From assembly GCA_046154695.1 (NCBI GenBank), contig JBJXFI010000404.1:1-7049 (forward strand): a DNA stretch of 7,049 bases, read 5' to 3'. The translations under genes and the position numbers were made by a program. Below the pieces are notes generated by a model that saw only the letters and a program-made list of their open reading frames with translations, made no database searches and was not told where the DNA came from. Below, piece by piece: positions 1 through 7,049 of this stretch. Source of the DNA: DALYLB01 sp046154695. Lineage in GTDB: Bacteria; Acidobacteriota; Blastocatellia; RBC074. Each line of letters starts with the position of its first letter. Positions within the stretch are counted from its first letter, which is position 1.

Positions 1-2
1 CT

Positions 3-34
3 ACCCTTCGGGTTTCTTCGTGTCCCTTCGTGTA
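3..34. repeat. Period-10 intergenic repeat, three units, cut by window edge
   Basis: The block CTTCG recurs at 6-10, 16-20 and 26-30, exactly 10 bp apart. On the minus strand the units read CACGAAGGGA, CACGAAGAAA and CCCGAAGGGT, so the third is degenerate. The element lies just upstream of the amidase and ends about 10 bp before its ribosome binding site. It is related in design, though not in exact sequence, to the CACGAATGAA triplets near 3441. An inverted partner may exist before position 1 but cannot be seen. It does not look like a coding end. From memory, such decamer repeats are common between genes in some PVC-like genomes; their function is not known to me. Confidence 0.6.
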
Positions 35-57
35 CGATTTTCCGAGGAGTCTAAGTC

Positions 58-1494
<1,437 letters not shown>

Positions 1495-1504
1495 GGAAAA
1501 GACC

Positions 1505-3430
1505 ATGAACGACAGGAAGATCGCGCCGTATGGTTCCTGGAGATCTCCGATCACCTCCGACCTGATCGTTGCCGGGACGATCGGTCTGGGGCAGGCGGCG
1601 TTCGATGGACGGGATCTCTATTGGGTGGAGTCTCGTCCGACCGAGAAGGGGCGGTCCGTGCTCGTTCGTCGAACGCCGGACGGCGCGACGAGCGATGTCA
1701 CGCCCGCGCCCTACAACGTCCGAACCCGGGTGCACGAATATGGGGGCGGCTCGTTCGCGTTCGCCTCGGGGGGCGTCCTCTTTTCGAACTTCACGGATCA
1801 GCGGCTCTATCGACAAATGCCGGGCGAGGCTCCCCGGCCGATCACGCCGGAGGCCGAGCTTCGATACGCCGACGGCGTGTTCGATTCGCGGCGCGGCCGG
1901 CTGATCTGCGTTCGCGAGGATCATACGGTTCCCGGGCGGGAGGCCGTCAATACGATCGCCGCCGTGGGATTGGGCGAAGGCGCGGAGCAACAGACGCTCG
2001 CGGAGGGCGCGGACTTTTTCGCCTCGCCGCGGCTGAGTCCCGACGGCACCCGCCTCGTTTGGATTCAATGGAATCACCCGAACATGCCCTGGGACGGGAC
2101 GGAGCTCTGGGAGGCCGATCTTTTTCCGGACGGCGCGCCGGGAGAGCGGCGGCGGATCGCGGGCGGAGTGAGCGAATCGATCTTTCAGCCCGAATGGTCG
2201 CCGGACGGCGTGCTTCATTTCGTCTCTGACCGCACGGGCTGGTGGAACCTGTACCGCGCAATCGATGGACGCATCGAGGCCCTGTGCCCGATGAACGCGG
2301 AGTTCGGGCAGCCGCTGTGGGTCTTCGGGATCTCGACCTACGCCTTCGAATCGCCGTCGCGGATCGTATGCGCCTACGCGGAGAACGGCTATTCCCGGCT
2401 CGCGGTCCTCGACACCGGGACGGGGGTGCTGCGGAGGATCGAGACGCCTTACACGTTCATCGACGGCATTTGCGCCGCGGAGGGCTCCGTGGTCTTCACG
2501 ACCGCCTCGCCGACCGAGTCGTTGAGCATCGTCCGTTTCGAGATAAGCACGGGAGCCTTCGAGCCGATTCGCCGTTCAAGCGACGCTGCGGTGGATCCCG
2601 CGTTCGTTTCGATTCCGCGGGCGATCGAATATCCCACGGAAAACGGCCTGACCGCGCACGCGTTCTTTTATCCGCCCGTCAATCGCGATTATGCGGCGCC
2701 CGAAGGCGAGCGCCCGCCGCTGCTGGTCAAGATTCACGGCGGCCCGACCTCGGCGACCTCGGCGACGCTGCGGCTCACAAACCAGTATTGGACAAGCCGC
2801 GGCATCGCCGTCCTGGATGTGAATTACGGCGGCAGCTCCGGTTATGGGCGCGCGTATCGCGATCGGCTCAAAGGGGCCTGGGGCGTGGTCGATGTGGACG
2901 ATTGCGTGAACGGCGCGAAGTTCCTGGTCGAGCAGGGGCTGGTGGACGGCGATCGACTGGCGATTACCGGGGGCAGCGCGGGCGGATATACGGTCCTGTG
3001 CGCGCTGGTCTTCCGCGATCTCTTCAAGGCCGGCGCGAGCCATTTCGGCGTGAGCGATCTGATCGCCCTCGACGAAGACACGCACAAGTTCGAGTCGCGA
3101 TACACCCTCGGCCTGGTCGGCGAGAGCCGCGATCTCTATATCGAACGCTCTCCGATTCATCACACGGACCGTCTGAACGCGCCGGTCATCTTTTTTCAGG
3201 GGCTCGAAGACCGGATCGTGCCGCCCAATCAATCCGAGCGGATGGTCGATGCCCTGCGCGCCAAGGGGCTGCCGGTCGCCTATGTGACCTTCGAGGGCGA
3301 GCAGCACGGATTCCGCCAGGCGGCGAATATCAAGCGCGCGCTCGATGGCGAGTTCTATTTCTATTCGCGCATCTTCGGCTTCGACCTGGCCGATCCCGTC
3401 GAACCCGTGCCCATCGAGAATCTGCGGTGA
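1505..3430 (+). CDS. S9-family serine peptidase (prolyl oligopeptidase / acylaminoacyl-peptidase type)
   Basis: This is a 641-residue two-domain peptidase. Residues about 20-370 form a beta-propeller-like region with WD40/TolB-like strands such as SPRLSPDGTRLVW (174-186) and FQPEWSPDGVLHFVSD (227-242). Residues about 375-630 are the alpha/beta-hydrolase domain. The catalytic triad is visible: Ser491 in GGSAGGY, Asp569 in GLEDRIVPP and His601 in GEQHGF. HGGP (411-414) supplies the oxyanion-hole region, and NYGGSSGYGRAYRD (440-453) is typical of the S9C branch. Such enzymes cut short peptides, often after proline or from acylated N-termini, with the propeller restricting access to small substrates. 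No signal peptide is seen, so the enzyme is probably cytoplasmic. It sits 10 bp behind the amidase, suggesting joint degradation of small peptides or amides. All key residues are intact. S9 subfamily and substrate are not resolvable by eye. Confidence 0.95.
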   Translation: MNDRKIAPYGSWRSPITSDLIVAGTIGLGQAAFDGRDLYWVESRPTEKGRSVLVRRTPDGATSDVTPAPYNVRTRVHEYGGGSFAFASGGVLFSNFTDQRLYRQMPGEAPRPITPEAELRYADGVFDSRRGRLICVREDHTVPGREAVNTIAAVGLGEGAEQQTLAEGADFFASPRLSPDGTRLVWIQWNHPNMPWDGTELWEADLFPDGAPGERRRIAGGVSESIFQPEWSPDGVLHFVSDRTGWWNLYRAIDGRIEALCPMNAEFGQPLWVFGISTYAFESPSRIVCAYAENGYSRLAVLDTGTGVLRRIETPYTFIDGICAAEGSVVFTTASPTESLSIVRFEISTGAFEPIRRSSDAAVDPAFVSIPRAIEYPTENGLTAHAFFYPPVNRDYAAPEGERPPLLVKIHGGPTSATSATLRLTNQYWTSRGIAVLDVNYGGSSGYGRAYRDRLKGAWGVVDVDDCVNGAKFLVEQGLVDGDRLAITGGSAGGYTVLCALVFRDLFKAGASHFGVSDLIALDEDTHKFESRYTLGLVGESRDLYIERSPIHHTDRLNAPVIFFQGLEDRIVPPNQSERMVDALRAKGLPVAYVTFEGEQHGFRQAANIKRALDGEFYFYSRIFGFDLADPVEPVPIENLR

Positions 3431-3440
3431 AGAGAGGATC

Positions 3441-3531
3441 GGCCACGAATGAACACGAATCTTCACGAATGGGCTGGAAAGGAAGACTCCGGCGGGATTT
3501 CATTCGTGAAGATTCGTGTTCATTCGTGGCC
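3441..3531. repeat. Perfect 31-bp inverted repeat made of 10-bp units, between convergent genes
   Basis: The left arm (3441-3471) and right arm (3501-3531) are exact reverse complements over 31 bp and enclose a 29-bp spacer. Each arm carries CACGAAT three times at 10-bp spacing (3444, 3454 and 3464 on the left). The element fills most of the 114 bp between the stops of the S9 peptidase (3430) and the minus-strand transporter (3545). As RNA it could form a long hairpin. On the plus strand a TTTTT run follows at 3539-3543, 7 bp after the arm, so a terminator role is possible; the other direction lacks a T-run. No flanking target duplication is visible. The spread of similar repeats in PVC-like genomes is from memory, not checked. 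Confidence 0.9.
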
Positions 3532-3544
3532 AAAAATGTTTTTC

Positions 3545-4846
3545 CTACCGCGTCATCAGCACGCCGGCGCCGTTGCTGAAGATTCCCGCGACGCAGCCGG
3601 TCATCAGCGTGGCGAGGGTGGCGGCGAGCAGGGCGCGGAAACCGAGCGAGGCGAGGTCGTCGCGACGCGAGGGCGCAAGCGCGGCGGTGCCGCCGACGAA
3701 GATGGTCATCGAGGCCACGTGCGCGAAGCCGCAGAGCGCGTAGGTCAGAATCACGACCGTGCGGGGATCGGTCAGCTGCCCGCTCGCGATCATCTGGGCC
3801 AGATCCTGATAGGAGACGACTTCGGTCAGGAGAACACGTTCGCCGAGCAGTTTCGCGGCCTCGGCGATGTCGGCTCGAGCGATACCGAGCAGCGCGGCGA
3901 AGGGATAGAAGACCCACCCGAGAATCCTGACGATCGAGAGCGGCTCGGAAAGCCCCAGCCAGCGGCCGGGAACGCCGATCAGCTTGTCGATCAGCGCAAC
4001 CAGGCCGAGTCCGGCGACCAGCAGGGCCGAGATTCCCGCCGCCAGTTTCAGTCCATCCATCGAGCCCGCGATGATGGCGCTCATCAGATTATTCGAGCGT
4101 TTGGCATCCTCTTCCCGGGGATCATGGGACTCTGGGGGAAGGGCCCGGATCGTTTCGGGCGTCTCGGTTTCGGGCAGGAGCAGCTTCCCGATCACCACGG
4201 CCGCTGGAATCGAAATCACCGAGGCCGAGAGCAGATGGCCGGCGATTTGCGGAAAGGCCTTGTGCAGCATGATGACGTACAGGCCCAGCGTCGTGGAGGC
4301 GGCCGTGGCCATTCCCGTGCTCAGCACCGTCAACAGCTCCGAGCGCGTCATTCGCTCGATGTAGGGGCGAACGACCAGCGCCGATTCGACGCCGACGAAG
4401 ATGTTCGCCGCCGCGCAGAGGCTCTCCGCGCCGCTGATGCCCATCGTGCGATGAAAGAGCCGGGCGAAGACTCGGACGACGGCCTGCAAAATGCCGAGCT
4501 GATAGAGCGCCGCCGCGAAGGCGGAAAAGAAGATCGCGATCGGCAGCGCCTGAAAGGCCAGAACAAAACCGATCGATCCGCTCTCTCCGGGCCCCGCGGC
4601 CAGCGGCCCGAGCAGAAAGACGGATCCGGCCTTCGATACATCGAGCAGCGCCATCACTCCGTCATTGAGCGAGAGGAAGAGCCGCCGGGAGAAAGGCAGC
4701 CGAAAGACCAGCAGGCCGACAAGAAGCTGCAGCCCCATTCCCCATGCGACGGTCTTCCACTGAATCCGGCGCCGATTGGTGGAAAAGAGCCAGGCGATTC
4801 CGGCGAAAACGAGAAATCCCAGCGTGGAGACAATGTGTAGATACAT
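3545..4846 (-). CDS. Concentrative nucleoside transporter (CNT/NupC family)
   Basis: This is a 433-residue inner-membrane protein of the CNT family, which imports nucleosides with sodium or protons. The family order is present: an N-terminal helical pair (about 1-48), then a gate/core region with AFQALPIAIFFSA (97-109), ISGAESLCAAANIFVG (137-152) and RPYIERMTRSEL (160-171), and a C-terminal core with GERVLLTEVVSYQDLA (335-350), TYALCGFAHVASM (368-380) and GGTAALAPSRRDDLA (385-399). Glu154 and Glu342 probably match the conserved substrate-site glutamates of the two half-site motifs. The usual GQTEAPLLI stretch is instead GVESALVV, one residue shorter. A charged loop of about 30 residues (224-252) separates the halves. 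The ATG at 4846 has GAGG (4855-4858, minus strand) 8 bp upstream, and the opening MYLHIVSTLGFLVFAGIAWL fits the family. Ion and nucleoside preference cannot be read by eye. It converges with the peptidase and diverges from nagB, so it is probably its own unit. Confidence 0.93.
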   Translation of the reverse strand: MYLHIVSTLGFLVFAGIAWLFSTNRRRIQWKTVAWGMGLQLLVGLLVFRLPFSRRLFLSLNDGVMALLDVSKAGSVFLLGPLAAGPGESGSIGFVLAFQALPIAIFFSAFAAALYQLGILQAVVRVFARLFHRTMGISGAESLCAAANIFVGVESALVVRPYIERMTRSELLTVLSTGMATAASTTLGLYVIMLHKAFPQIAGHLLSASVISIPAAVVIGKLLLPETETPETIRALPPESHDPREEDAKRSNNLMSAIIAGSMDGLKLAAGISALLVAGLGLVALIDKLIGVPGRWLGLSEPLSIVRILGWVFYPFAALLGIARADIAEAAKLLGERVLLTEVVSYQDLAQMIASGQLTDPRTVVILTYALCGFAHVASMTIFVGGTAALAPSRRDDLASLGFRALLAATLATLMTGCVAGIFSNGAGVLMTR

Positions 4847-4921
4847 TCGAATGGCCTCAAAAGAAGTTACAGCGGTTCACTTGCGTGCGACCCGACTCGC
4901 CATCGAGAAGAGGAGGGAAAA

Positions 4922-5000
4922 CGGAACAGACGGAAATAACGGAACAAACGGAGCCCCGGATTGTTTGGTTTCGTCGATCCGGTTATTTCCGTCTGTTCCG
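4922..5000. repeat. Inverted repeat made of 9-bp CGGAACAGA-type units
   Basis: CGGAACAGA, CGGAAATAA and CGGAACAAA follow each other from 4922, giving a 9-bp period that ends in CGG at 4949-4951. The first 19 bases (4922-4940) recur as an exact reverse complement at 4982-5000. With one bulged G (4981) the pairing extends to 22 bp, using 4941-4943 and 4978-4980. The spacer is about 35-41 bp. In one frame the left arm reads as a Thr-Glu-x repeat, which is a consequence of the 9-bp period rather than evidence of a gene. It sits between divergent genes, where a transcription terminator is not expected. Confidence 0.85.
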
Positions 5001-5188
5001 GTATCCTCTTTCGGAATCACGCAGCCGGTGCGCATGCATATGCAAGCGGCAATAAGTTGGTAACTGTTCAGCGCCGAAGGGGCAATCGCGCGCTTCGCCC
5101 TGAAATGCGTGGAGCGCGGGGCCGTTTTCTTGCATTGTTGTCGAAATCTGTGGGAAGCTACGCCTCGCTGACGGGAACACCACATCAC

Positions 5189-5193
5189 AGAGG
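5189..5193 (+). promoter_or_regulatory. Probable ribosome binding site of nagB (long spacing)
   Basis: AGAGG ends 12 bp before the GTG at 5206. The spacing is longer than ideal, but this is the only purine-rich site near the start. The GTG start is supported by the protein opening MIIKVFDD, which fits the family. No ATG in frame gives a better start, because conserved sequence begins within the first few residues. Confidence 0.5.
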
Positions 5194-5205
5194 CAAAAAA
5201 CGATC

Positions 5206-5967
5206 GTGATAATAAAAGTCTTCGACGACAAAATCCAACTCGGCGAATCCGCGGCCGGGCATGCGGCGGCTGTCATTCTCGACGCCCTTGCCGCGCGCGG
5301 GCGGGCGCGGATCATCGCCGCCACCGGCGCATCGCAATTCGAATTTCTCGGCGTCCTTGCCGCCAGGCGGGATATCGACTGGACGAAGGTCGAGATGTTT
5401 CATCTCGACGAGTATGTCGGGCTGCCGATCACCCATCCGGCCAGTTTTCGAAAATACCTGCGGGAGCGATTCATCGGCCCGGCCGGCATCACGAACCATC
5501 ATTTGCTGGACGGAGAGGCCGATCCCGCGGAGGTCTGCCGCCGCGTGGGCGCATTGATCAGCGAAGCCCCGATCGACGCGGCGTTCGTCGGCATCGGAGA
5601 GAACGGCCATCTGGCCTTCAACGATCCGCCCGCCGATTTTGAGACGACCGAGCCGTATATCGTCGTCACGCTCGACGAGGCATGCCGCCGCCAGCAGGTC
5701 GGCGAGGGCTGGTTTGCGGGGCTGGACGACGTTCCGCGACAGGCGATCTCGATGACGGTGCGACAGATTGTCGCGGCGCGCGAGATCCTTTGCATCGTGC
5801 CCGATGCGCGCAAGGCGGAGGCCGTTCGAAATTGCCTGGAGCTGGAGATCTCGCCGGACTATCCGGCGTCGATTCTTCGCACGCACGCCAACACGACCGT
5901 CTATCTGGACCCGGCAAGCGCCTCGCTGCTCGATCCGAATCGGACCCAACCCCTGGAATCCCAATGA
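5206..5967 (+). CDS. nagB: Glucosamine-6-phosphate deaminase
   Basis: This is a 253-residue cytoplasmic enzyme that converts glucosamine 6-phosphate to fructose 6-phosphate and ammonia, the last step of amino-sugar catabolism into glycolysis. The family signature FHLDEYVGL is at 65-73, where Asp68 matches the E. coli Asp72 enolisation base. The ring-opening loop GIGENGHLAFNDP is at 129-141, where His135 matches E. coli His143. The phosphate-binding region AATGASQ (38-44) and SILRTHANTTVYLD (222-235) also fit. Compared with E. coli (GNDGHIAFNEP), the loop has Asn133 in place of Asp141 and Asp140 in place of Glu148. I believe the ENGH form is a common natural variant, so activity is likely. E. 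coli NagB is 266 residues, so length is near normal. Start is GTG. The stop overlaps the next gene's ATG (ATGA, 5964-5967), indicating coupled translation. No nagA or sugar transporter lies in the window. A NagB-like isomerase of other specificity is the main alternative. Confidence 0.92.
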   Translation: MIIKVFDDKIQLGESAAGHAAAVILDALAARGRARIIAATGASQFEFLGVLAARRDIDWTKVEMFHLDEYVGLPITHPASFRKYLRERFIGPAGITNHHLLDGEADPAEVCRRVGALISEAPIDAAFVGIGENGHLAFNDPPADFETTEPYIVVTLDEACRRQQVGEGWFAGLDDVPRQAISMTVRQIVAAREILCIVPDARKAEAVRNCLELEISPDYPASILRTHANTTVYLDPASASLLDPNRTQPLESQ

Positions 5968-6986
5968 TGATCGCAATTCGCCGCTCAATTGTTCTGATCG
6001 CAGCGCTGCTTGCGCTGTTTGGCGCCGAACCCGCGGCGCGCAAACTCCGCGCGGCGCAGGCCCCGGAGATCCGGATCGGCATCATCGGCACGGACACGTC
6101 GCACGTTCCGGCCTTCACAAAAATGCTCAATGATCCGAACGATCCGAACCGCATCCCGGGCGCGCGCGTCGTCGCCGCGTTCAAGGGAGGCAGCCCGGAT
6201 GTCGAGTCGAGCCGCACGCGCGTCGAGAGGTTCGCGGCCGAAATTCACGACAAGTACGGCGTCGAAATCGTCGGCTCGATCGAGGAGCTGTGCCGCAAGG
6301 TGGACGCGGTTCTGCTGGAAAGCGTGGACGGCCGTCCGCATCTGAACCAGGTTCGTCCGGTCTTCGCGGCGGGAAAGCGGGTCTTCATCGACAAGCCGTT
6401 CACGGCCGGATACGCCGATGCGCGCGAGATCGTGCGGTTGTCGCGCGAGGCGAAGGTTCCCTTCTTCAGTTCCTCCAGTCTGCGGTACGCGAAGGAACTG
6501 CAGGCGATCAGGCGAAATGAGACGCTCGGGAGCCTGATGGGCGCGTTCACCTATGGACCGGCCCCGACCGAGCCGCATCACCCCGACCTCTTCTGGTATG
6601 GCATTCACGCCGTGGAGATGCTCTACACGCTGATGGGGCCCGGCTGTGAATCAGTGACGCGCGTCAACACGCCGGGAGCGGATGTGGTCGTCGGCAAATG
6701 GAAGGACGGGCGAACCGGGACGGTTCGCGGGACTCGCGCGGGCAAGCAGGATTATGGCGCGGTCGTCTTCGGCGAGAAGGCCACGCTCGCGACCGCGACC
6801 GCGATGAAGTCCGATTATCGCGATCTGCTGGTCGAGATCGTCAGGTTCTTTCAAACCGGAACGCCGCCCGTCGATCCGGAAGAGACGCTGGAGATGATGG
6901 CCTTTATGGAAGCGGCCGATCTCAGCAAGGCCCGGGGCGGCGCGCCCGTCCCGCTGACCGAGATCACCAGCGGCGCGAAGAAATGA
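5964..6986 (+). CDS. Gfo/Idh/MocA-family oxidoreductase-like protein with N-terminal leader
   Basis: This is a 340-residue protein. Residues 1-30 form a leader: Met-rich start, Arg6-Arg7, a hydrophobic run (8-20), then a basic Ala-rich stretch. The twin arginine followed by S-I-V is only a weak Tat match, and no clean cleavage site is obvious. From about 36 comes a Rossmann-type NAD(P) domain with EIRIGIIGTDTSH (35-47), AAFKGGSPDVESS (71-83) and VFIDKPFTA (140-148), where Lys144 is the equivalent of the family's EKP lysine. The second half (about 168-330) has the mixed alpha/beta domain, with FWYGIHAVEMLYTLMG (210-225) carrying His215. The family oxidises or otherwise modifies sugars and inositols with NAD(P), but the substrate here is unknown. 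GTDTSH departs from the canonical third glycine of GxGxxG. ATG at 5964 overlaps the nagB stop by 4 bp; an adjacent in-frame ATG at 5967 is equally possible. The upstream site is weak, so coupling to nagB is likely. Confidence 0.85.
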   Translation: MMIAIRRSIVLIAALLALFGAEPAARKLRAAQAPEIRIGIIGTDTSHVPAFTKMLNDPNDPNRIPGARVVAAFKGGSPDVESSRTRVERFAAEIHDKYGVEIVGSIEELCRKVDAVLLESVDGRPHLNQVRPVFAAGKRVFIDKPFTAGYADAREIVRLSREAKVPFFSSSSLRYAKELQAIRRNETLGSLMGAFTYGPAPTEPHHPDLFWYGIHAVEMLYTLMGPGCESVTRVNTPGADVVVGKWKDGRTGTVRGTRAGKQDYGAVVFGEKATLATATAMKSDYRDLLVEIVRFFQTGTPPVDPEETLEMMAFMEAADLSKARGGAPVPLTEITSGAKK

Positions 6987-7003
6987 AAATCGCATGGAGT
7001 TCC

Positions 7004-7049
7004 GCCTTCAGGCGGCCGCTCTTTTGCGGATTGCGGACCGCCTGAAGGC
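7004..7049. repeat. Paired GC hairpins in inverted orientation, cut by window edge
   Basis: GCCTTCAGGCGG at 7004-7015 recurs as an exact reverse complement at 7038-7049. The left copy, extended to 7002, is itself a perfect hairpin with stem CCGCC (7002-7006), loop TTCA and stem GGCGG (7011-7015). The right copy mirrors it (CCGCC, TGAA, GGC) but runs off the window. Between them is a tandem 7-bp repeat, TTGCGGA twice (7024-7037). The element starts about 15 bp after the oxidoreductase stop and could act as a terminator or be a dispersed repeat. No T-run is visible within the window. Confidence 0.75.

Larger units (their letters stand above)
4847..5205. other. Divergent intergenic region between transporter and nagB
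   Basis: These 359 bp separate the starts of the minus-strand transporter and plus-strand nagB, so both promoters should lie here. The left part holds the 9-bp-unit inverted repeat (4922-5000). The right part holds a perfect 10-bp palindrome TGCATATGCA at 5035-5044, otherwise isolated. I could not find a convincing -35/-10 pair for either gene and no operator I can name. Short reading frames here only translate the repeat and lack family resemblance. No tRNA or recognisable riboswitch is seen. Confidence 0.6.

Noticed and set aside
2576..3466. Minus-strand open frame (296 codons) opposite the S9 peptidase
   Set aside because: It starts inside the inverted repeat and mirrors the peptidase hydrolase domain; no family resemblance.
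3441..3531. CRISPR array or insertion-sequence ends
   Set aside because: Units are contiguous 10-mers without unique spacers, arms are inverted, no transposase is enclosed and no target duplication flanks the element.
2242..3579. Long plus-strand open frame (445 codons) inside and past the S9 peptidase
   Set aside because: It is an Arg/Ala-rich out-of-frame reading of the hydrolase domain that ends in the repeat; no motif and no start signal of its own.
3449..4840. Long plus-strand open frame (463 codons) opposite the nucleoside transporter
   Set aside because: It is rich in Arg, Gly, Asp and Gln with no domain, begins inside the inverted repeat, and is fully antisense to a clear membrane protein. 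High GC explains the lack of stops.
4744..5063. Short plus-strand frames with Thr-Glu-x or Asn-Gly-Thr repeats in the transporter-nagB gap
   Set aside because: The repeats arise from the 9-bp DNA unit being a multiple of three; there is no ribosome site, and flanking sequence is antisense to the transporter start.
5071..5100. Possible hairpin GGGC...GCCC upstream of nagB as a riboswitch or attenuator
   Set aside because: The stem is only four or five pairs and does not match any riboswitch I know; chance pairing in GC-rich DNA is sufficient.
6983..7049. Possible next gene starting at ATG 6983, overlapping the oxidoreductase stop
   Set aside because: The reading (MKIAWSSAFRRPLF) runs straight into the paired-hairpin repeat, so it is most likely a translation of repeat DNA; the window ends before this can be settled.

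Overview
This window is a compact, high-GC stretch of bacterial chromosome with five protein-coding genes and four intergenic repeat elements. I see no rRNA, tRNA, CRISPR array, integrase or transposase. The organism cannot be fixed from the sequence. Three things are reminiscent, from general memory, of Planctomycetota/PVC bacteria or neighbouring candidate phyla such as Sumerlaeota or Hydrogenedentota: a leader-bearing Gfo/Idh/MocA-type protein, a NagB with the GIGENGHLAFNDP loop, and intergenic short-period repeats of the CACGAATGAA type. That placement is a low-confidence inference.

Left block (about 1-3430, plus strand): the tail of a 10-bp-period repeat precedes a two-gene operon. It encodes an amidase-signature hydrolase with a NylA-like active-site loop (58-1494) and, 10 bp later, an S9-family prolyl-oligopeptidase-type serine peptidase (1505-3430). 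Both look cytoplasmic and both cleave amide bonds, so peptide or amide scavenging is the likely shared role.

Middle block (3431-5205): the peptidase converges on a minus-strand concentrative nucleoside transporter (3545-4846). The 114-bp gap between their stop codons is mostly filled by a perfect 31-bp inverted repeat whose arms are triplets of a 10-bp unit. Upstream of the transporter, in the 359-bp divergent gap before the next gene, is a second inverted repeat built from a different unit, of 9 bp.

Right block (5206-6986, plus strand): nagB (glucosamine-6-phosphate deaminase, GTG start) overlaps by 4 bp a Gfo/Idh/MocA-like protein with a hydrophobic leader and an atypical Rossmann loop. 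The tight overlap implies co-translation and suggests amino-sugar catabolism, although the oxidoreductase's substrate is unknown. The window ends inside a fourth element, a pair of self-complementary CCGCC-TTCA-GGCGG hairpins in inverted orientation.

The genes are mostly ordinary metabolic families. The least explained material is the set of short-period, inverted-paired repeats, which occupy convergent, divergent and operon-flanking gaps alike. I found no convincing evidence of a defence system, mobile element or other novel multi-gene system.
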